From JAVBKE01 sp031554215 (GTDB lineage Bacteria > Bacillota > Bacilli > JARBTR01), in contig JAVBKF010000115.1 in NCBI GenBank assembly GCA_031554215.1, forward strand, positions 1 to 18,120: a DNA stretch of 18,120 nt, in the 5' to 3' direction. How positions within the stretch are numbered: the stretch's first letter is position 1; every line of letters begins with the position of its first letter. The position numbers were made by a program, and so were the translations under genes. Shown here piece by piece: positions 13,849 through 18,120 of this stretch. Below the pieces are notes generated by a model that was not told the DNA's origin, made no database searches, and worked only from the letters and a program-made list of their open reading frames with translations.

Positions 13849-13900
13849 CTTTTGCCAAATAGCAAAAGAAGTTTGGCACGCATCCGCACCAAACTTCTTT
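13849..13900 (-). terminator. Terminator of kimA
   Basis: A perfect 12-bp stem, AAAGAAGTTTGG (13865-13876) with CCAAACTTCTTT (13889-13900), lies 8 nt after the kimA stop. The minus strand continues T-rich. An overlapping alternative hairpin, CTTTTGC/GCAAAAG (13849-13868), shares its sequence. Confidence 0.8.
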
Positions 13901-13907
13901 CATCATA

Positions 13908-15728
13908 CTATTCCTTGAAATGGTAGGGAATCGTTGTCACAATGACATCTTTCTTAAAGAGCAAAACCGTTTTAATGAGCCAACTGGACTGATTGTGAAG
14001 CACATTATGCCACGATTTCTTTGTAATAAACTGCGGGATAACAACCGTGACCTGCATGTTATTTTCCTGTGCTTTCGCTTCCACCGTTGTGATAAATTTA
14101 ACAATCGGCGTCAGTAAACTGCGATATTTTGAATGAATTGTCACAAGGCGCACATCTGGATGCCACTTCTTCCACTTCTCTTCAAACCGCTTTTCCTCTT
14201 CCTTATCAAAGGATACGTATACAGCATAGACATTTGGTGTGATTGATTTGGCATAGTTGATTGAATTCTCAACCACTTTAGTAATACCTGCTACTGGTAC
14301 GACAATGACGTTCCCATCATAGATAACCGCACGATCATCGTATTCAATACGGAGCTGTTTACCAACAGACGCATAATGATGATGAATCCGGTGAAAAAGA
14401 AAGACGATTGCAGGAAGAAAGAGCAATACAAACCAGACTTGTGAAAACTTCGTCACGAAGAAGATCATGAGTACAAGGAATGAGATAACGGCACCAAGCA
14501 GATTGGCGAGCATTTTCGGTACCCAGCCCTTTGATCTTTCTCGGAACCATTTAATAATCATGCCCGTCTGCGATAGCGTAAATGGAATAAATACACCAAC
14601 TGCGTATAGCGGGATTAATGATTCTGTATTACCGTTAAACAGCATGACCAAGATGATAGAAGCAACGCCAAGTACTATGATGCCATTAGAATAACCTAAG
14701 CGGTCACCACGCATTGTAAACATCCGCGGGATAAATCCGTCTTTTGCCAAGTTAAAGGCCAGTTGCGGGAATGCAGAAAACCCAGTATTAGCAGCGAGCA
14801 CAAGGATTAGCGTCGTTGCCCCTTGAATCAGGAAGTACATGAAACCACGACCAAATGTTGTTTCAGCAATCTGTGATACAACAGTTTCTGTCCCATTTGG
14901 ACTAATACCGTAGTAAAATGCCAAGAAAGTGATACCGGTAAATAAGAATGCTAGAATCGTCCCCATGAGGACGAGGGTCTTGGCAGCATTTTTCGGTGCT
15001 GGGTCTTTAAAATTTGGAATCGCATTAGAAATCGCTTCAACGCCAGTTAAAGCTGACGTTCCAGAAGCAAATGCCCGAAGCAGCACGAGTGTTGTTACGC
15101 CAGCGACTGGCGTACCGATCGTTGGGTGTAGTGTCGGTGAAATATCGCCACTAATCACATGATAAAGTCCTGTAATAATCATAACAATAATAGAAAATGC
15201 GAATATGTATACCGGAAACATCAAAACAGTAGCCGATTCCGTGATGCCGCGGAGATTTAAAATCGTGATAAAAATGACGAACACGATGGCAATTGATTCA
15301 GTGTGCTCATGTAAACTCGGAAAAGCTGATGTAAACGCATCTGCACCTGCTGTCACAGAAACCGCCACTGTTAGAATATAGTCGACAAGCAAAGAGCCTC
15401 CTGCAACCAGACCATAATTAACGCCGATGTTCTCTTTGGACACCATATAAGCGCCCCCACCATTGGGGTATGCAAAAATAATTTGCCGATAAGACAAGAT
15501 TAGTGCAAATAATAAAACTAGAATAGCAATCGCAATTGGCAAGGTATACCAGAATGAAGCTGCACCAAACGCAGCTAACACAAGTAGAATTTGCTCAGTT
15601 CCATAAGCAACTGAGGACAATGCATCTGAGGACAGAATCGCTAATCCTTTTAGTTTGGATAGTTTCTGATCTCCCAGTTCATCGGATTGCATCGGCTTTC
15701 CGATCAGTAAACGTTTAAATGAGGACAC
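13908..15728 (-). CDS. kimA: Potassium importer KimA (APC superfamily, formerly YdaO)
   Basis: High-affinity proton-coupled K+ uptake protein in the cytoplasmic membrane. From GTG 15728 the product is 606 residues, about the size of B. subtilis KimA (607). It begins SSFKRLLIGKPMQSDELGDQ, and the first helix contains the family signature LSSDALSSVAYGTEQ. About 12 hydrophobic helices follow (for example NGGGAYMVSKENIG and GGSLLVDYILTVAVSV). The last 150 residues form a soluble domain (VIVVPVAGITKVVENSINYA). The frame is open to an ATG at 15767, but that ATG lies inside the predicted -10 box, and homology supports the GTG, which has a weak AGTGGTG ribosome binding site. Other names: APC family permease. 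Confidence 0.9.
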   Translation of the reverse strand: MSSFKRLLIGKPMQSDELGDQKLSKLKGLAILSSDALSSVAYGTEQILLVLAAFGAASFWYTLPIAIAILVLLFALILSYRQIIFAYPNGGGAYMVSKENIGVNYGLVAGGSLLVDYILTVAVSVTAGADAFTSAFPSLHEHTESIAIVFVIFITILNLRGITESATVLMFPVYIFAFSIIVMIITGLYHVISGDISPTLHPTIGTPVAGVTTLVLLRAFASGTSALTGVEAISNAIPNFKDPAPKNAAKTLVLMGTILAFLFTGITFLAFYYGISPNGTETVVSQIAETTFGRGFMYFLIQGATTLILVLAANTGFSAFPQLAFNLAKDGFIPRMFTMRGDRLGYSNGIIVLGVASIILVMLFNGNTESLIPLYAVGVFIPFTLSQTGMIIKWFRERSKGWVPKMLANLLGAVISFLVLMIFFVTKFSQVWFVLLFLPAIVFLFHRIHHHYASVGKQLRIEYDDRAVIYDGNVIVVPVAGITKVVENSINYAKSITPNVYAVYVSFDKEEEKRFEEKWKKWHPDVRLVTIHSKYRSLLTPIVKFITTVEAKAQENNMQVTVVIPQFITKKSWHNVLHNQSSWLIKTVLLFKKDVIVTTIPYHFKE

Positions 15729-15765
15729 ATGTACACCACTTTCACTAGTCTTTAAAATAATACAC

Positions 15766-15794
15766 ATTGTACCACACTAATGCACTTCCGTCAT
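15766..15794 (-). promoter_or_regulatory. Putative promoter of kimA (extended -10)
   Basis: The minus strand has TGGTACAAT (TACAAT, plus 15766-15771) with a TG extension and a weak -35, ATGACG (plus 15789-15794), at 17 nt. The -10 overlaps the furthest-upstream ATG of the frame, which points to the GTG at 15728 as start, with a leader of about 30 nt. Confidence 0.5.
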
Positions 15795-15799
15795 ACTAA

Positions 15800-15815
15800 A
15801 GATTTGGTCAAATCT
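15800..15815. promoter_or_regulatory. Inverted repeat upstream of the kimA -35
   Basis: AGATTTG-GT-CAAATCT, two 7-bp arms with a 2-bp spacer, lies 5 bp upstream of the predicted -35. The position suits an activator or repressor site. I cannot match it to a known regulator. Confidence 0.4.
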
Positions 15816-16166
15816 AACTATTTTTTAGACAGAACCATCTTCAATAATTGAAATCGGATATTCCCCTACTTCGCATGCGTCACAAACCAAATGAAAGGTA
15901 GGGTCTGGGCGCAAAGTGTGTTTGGAAAGCACTCACAATTTTACAAGCCAGTTAAAAAATGTGCAACAAAGACAAATGCAATCAGGTAAAAGATTACCGT
16001 CTGCTTAGTAGTCTTCAAAGCTGTTTGATCCAAGGTTACTTATCGATTAGCAGAGGTGCTACTACCACTAGGATGCTTGGTAGTAGCTCGCTTCGTATCT
16101 CAATCATCCGCACACGCCCGTTTATCCCAACATCAAAATCCGTCCGACAAAAATCTCGTCCTTATT
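15816..16166. other. Intergenic region with a 10-bp-stem hairpin at 16058-16087
   Basis: About 350 bases between gerAC and the kimA promoter. GCTACTACCA (16058-16067) pairs perfectly with TGGTAGTAGC (16078-16087) around a 10-nt loop. There is no T-run on either side, so it is not a standard terminator, although it lies about 80 nt after the gerAC stop. Frames on either strand give no recognisable protein. No tRNA is seen. Confidence 0.5.
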
Positions 16167-17282
16167 TTAACGATTCTGCATATTCGCTTCGATGATGTTA
16201 ATATGCACTTCTGGTGTCACTTTGATTTTCTGATAATAATCTTCGCCCTGAATCGCGTTCCATAATCCAGGATGATAAGCAATCAGGTCTCGACCAAGGC
16301 CAAGTGCATCACAATCCGCTTTTGAAAGCGTTTCAAACATTTTTTTAGCTTCTTTCGTATAGTAATCAGCAATCTTTTTGTTCAATGATTTGAGTTCAGC
16401 TTTATCCTTTACACCCATTCGTGTATTTTTCCGCAAGACGATTTCCGCATCGAGCTCGATTTTAACAGACAATTCGTCATCGGTTATTTGACCAAACTGC
16501 TTATCGACATCAGTATCACGAAGCCGAATGACTAAATCATCTAGCCCTTCCTCTGCTAGATCCCAGTTATCATTAATATTTTCTGCGCCCTGAAACATCA
16601 GTAATAAACTGGTTTGTTCCGGGGATAACGTTTTGCCAGAATAACCTTCCTCCGACATAAGAGCAACCCCATCTAACCGAAGATAACCTTTTTGCTTATC
16701 TCTTTTGATATAAGGAACAACGTTGTCAATGCCCTGATCATAAATCGCCGTGTGAACAATTTTTAGTGTCGTATCTGGGATTTTATCCGACTCCACCCCG
16801 CCTTTCAAAAGCTCTCCTAAGTATTCATCCGTGAGCGACGTCTTATCTTTCCGGTCAACGAGTGCCTTTGACGCCTTCCCATCGACGATGGCCATTTCGA
16901 CCGTGTAGGATGTTTTTTGAAATGTAGAGATGTCGTAAACGATTTGATTAAACTGCTTCTTAGCGAGCTCCTCTCCAAGTAAAACGACATGTATTTGCGA
17001 GAAATCAATACCGCCAGAGGTTTTCTCTGCCCATCCATCCATACAATCGCTCGGGGTCTTCCCGTTTTCAATCAGCTTTTCATTCTTCATGCTCGATTGC
17101 CCAATACTCGTTCCAACAGGAATTCGGATGATCGCTGTTCCTTGCAGATTATCTGATTTCGCCTCGTCAAAACTAATGACGGTTGGCAAACGAATATTCT
17201 TGAATTCAAGTTGATCCCAACAGCCTGAGAGTAGCGTACATAAAAGGACAAAACTGGCAATTAGTAAACCTCTCTTAAACAT
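16167..17282 (-). CDS. Spore germination protein, Ger(x)C family lipoprotein
   Basis: C subunit of a GerA-type germinant receptor: a lipoprotein of the spore inner membrane that works with the A and B subunits to sense nutrients and start germination. The 371-residue product starts MFKRGLLIASF with a type II signal peptide and lipobox LLSGC, followed by WDQLEFKN, where related proteins have WD(R/Q)xE. Residues up to about 200 form the first domain, and the C-terminal domain ends KVTPEVHINIIEANM. ATG 17282 overlaps the stop of gerAB by 8 nt (ATGTTTAA) and uses AGGAGG inside the gerAB end, a sign of translational coupling. Which receptor (GerA, GerB, GerK or another) cannot be told. Confidence 0.92.
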   Translation of the reverse strand: MFKRGLLIASFVLLCTLLSGCWDQLEFKNIRLPTVISFDEAKSDNLQGTAIIRIPVGTSIGQSSMKNEKLIENGKTPSDCMDGWAEKTSGGIDFSQIHVVLLGEELAKKQFNQIVYDISTFQKTSYTVEMAIVDGKASKALVDRKDKTSLTDEYLGELLKGGVESDKIPDTTLKIVHTAIYDQGIDNVVPYIKRDKQKGYLRLDGVALMSEEGYSGKTLSPEQTSLLLMFQGAENINDNWDLAEEGLDDLVIRLRDTDVDKQFGQITDDELSVKIELDAEIVLRKNTRMGVKDKAELKSLNKKIADYYTKEAKKMFETLSKADCDALGLGRDLIAYHPGLWNAIQGEDYYQKIKVTPEVHINIIEANMQNR

Positions 17283-18120
17283 CAGGACGTAGCCTCCTTT
17301 TGAATACAATAATCATCAGCGCAATGACCGGAATAGCGACCGCATTAACCGCAAAAAAGTAATGCAATGCAGTTTGAAGGAGCATGACTCGGGTAATTGT
17401 TGAAAAGAGAATCGCTATCACCGTAATGATGATAGAGGTAATCCAGATAATCCTCGATAACGGAATCACTCGTCCCAACCCTTCTGAAATGCGCCGATTT
17501 AGTAAAAACGCGTAACTCATCACCGCTGTAATCACAATCCAAGTCCAAGGCAACAAATAAAGGATATCGTAGCGTGTCAGAATGCCAAAACTAAAGCTTT
17601 TTGCCAAAGTGTTCACTGGTAGCGGTGTCGCCCCATATTCACTCACTGTGTAGCCGAGTGTGGAAACAAGAACGACCAGCAAGAACAGTACAGTTGAGGC
17701 AATGTTAGCAAGTGTAATAGAAACGAGCACATTTTTAGGTTTTTCAGGCCGTACATAGCGCATATAAAAGAAGGCCGTTTCAAACCCAATCATCATAAAG
17801 AGCGCTGAACCAATCCCTTTTACAATCGGTGTCCACTCGATTCTGAAGAGCGGAAATAGGTAATCAATATTGGCATTATGGAACGATAGTATCAACACGA
17901 AAACGACGAAGAAAATAAATAGAAAACCGAAACTATGCCTATAAGCATGACTTTGGATATTGTGTCTTGCTGTGTAGAGAATGATACCAACACCAATGAC
18001 AACTAGCACCCATGGCGGTGTCTGCGGAAAGACCCAGATGTTCATTATTTTTGAAAAACTACAGAGCATGTAAATAATCACCGTCATAAAATAGAACACA
18101 TAGAGCCAGTTAATCGCAGT
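17275..18120 (-). CDS. Spore germination permease, GerAB family (5' end outside the window)
   Basis: B subunit of a GerA-type germinant receptor, an integral membrane protein of the APC superfamily (Spore_permease) implicated in germinant binding. The frame is open to the right edge (TAINWLYVFYFMT...), so the start lies beyond 18120. The visible 281 residues cover about three quarters of a typical 365-residue GerAB. At least seven hydrophobic helices are seen, with FMMIGFETAFFYMRYVRPEKP in the central region and the basic end FKRRLRPDV. It overlaps gerAC by 8 nt. The gerAA gene is expected further right. Confidence 0.92.
   Translation of the reverse strand, partial: TAINWLYVFYFMTVIIYMLCSFSKIMNIWVFPQTPPWVLVVIGVGIILYTARHNIQSHAYRHSFGFLFIFFVVFVLILSFHNANIDYLFPLFRIEWTPIVKGIGSALFMMIGFETAFFYMRYVRPEKPKNVLVSITLANIASTVLFLLVVLVSTLGYTVSEYGATPLPVNTLAKSFSFGILTRYDILYLLPWTWIVITAVMSYAFLLNRRISEGLGRVIPLSRIIWITSIIITVIAILFSTITRVMLLQTALHYFFAVNAVAIPVIALMIIVFKRRLRPDV

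Noticed and set aside
15959..16195. Plus-strand 78-codon frame between kimA and gerAC
   Set aside because: It has no good ribosome binding site, overlaps the 3' end of gerAC in antisense, spans a hairpin and has an unprotein-like Ser/Arg-rich composition.

Overview
The window comes from an endospore-forming member of the Bacillales (low to moderate G+C Firmicutes). The evidence is a small acid-soluble spore protein (SspI), the sporulation transpeptidase SpoVD, GerAB/GerAC-type germinant receptor genes, strong AGGAGG-like ribosome binding sites and many intrinsic terminators. I cannot name the genus. Every gene except sspI is on the minus strand.

Region 1 (1-4994) is the ysgA-pheS-pheT operon (an RNA 2'-O-methyltransferase and both phenylalanyl-tRNA synthetase subunits), transcribed divergently from sspI. 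The gaps are too short for a T-box leader. Region 2 (5058-9239) holds spoVD, divIB and a ynbB-like PLP enzyme in one orientation. SpoVD and DivIB belong to the division and cell-wall (dcw) cluster, but the mur genes that normally separate them are absent. A strong promoter with a perfect 22-bp palindrome just after its -10 box precedes divIB.

Region 3 (9345-11900) is accessory and more AT-rich. It has an OLD-family ATPase/TOPRIM nuclease gene broken by a frameshift. Next to it is a compact locus that reads as a type I toxin-antitoxin system: a 27-aa holin-like toxin (Hol-Tox) whose Shine-Dalgarno sequence lies in a GC-rich hairpin, and a convergent antisense RNA of about 125 nt with its own promoter and terminator that covers the toxin mRNA 3' end. 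After this come two terminator-linked micro-ORFs sharing the core IGQVVCGV, with every difference between them at a third codon position.

Region 4 (11925-15815) contains yisL (DUF1516 membrane protein), an orphan btuF cobalamin-binding lipoprotein under a complete cobalamin riboswitch (promoter, aptamer, a leader hexapeptide ORF, terminator), and kimA, a potassium importer with a short leader. Region 5 (16167-18120) is the end of a ger operon: gerAC complete, and gerAB running off the right edge.

The main functional themes are translation, cell wall and cortex synthesis, spore protection and germination, nutrient uptake, and one small defence or addiction patch. Positions were read by eye; promoters, RNA ends and the antitoxin are inferences from sequence motifs.
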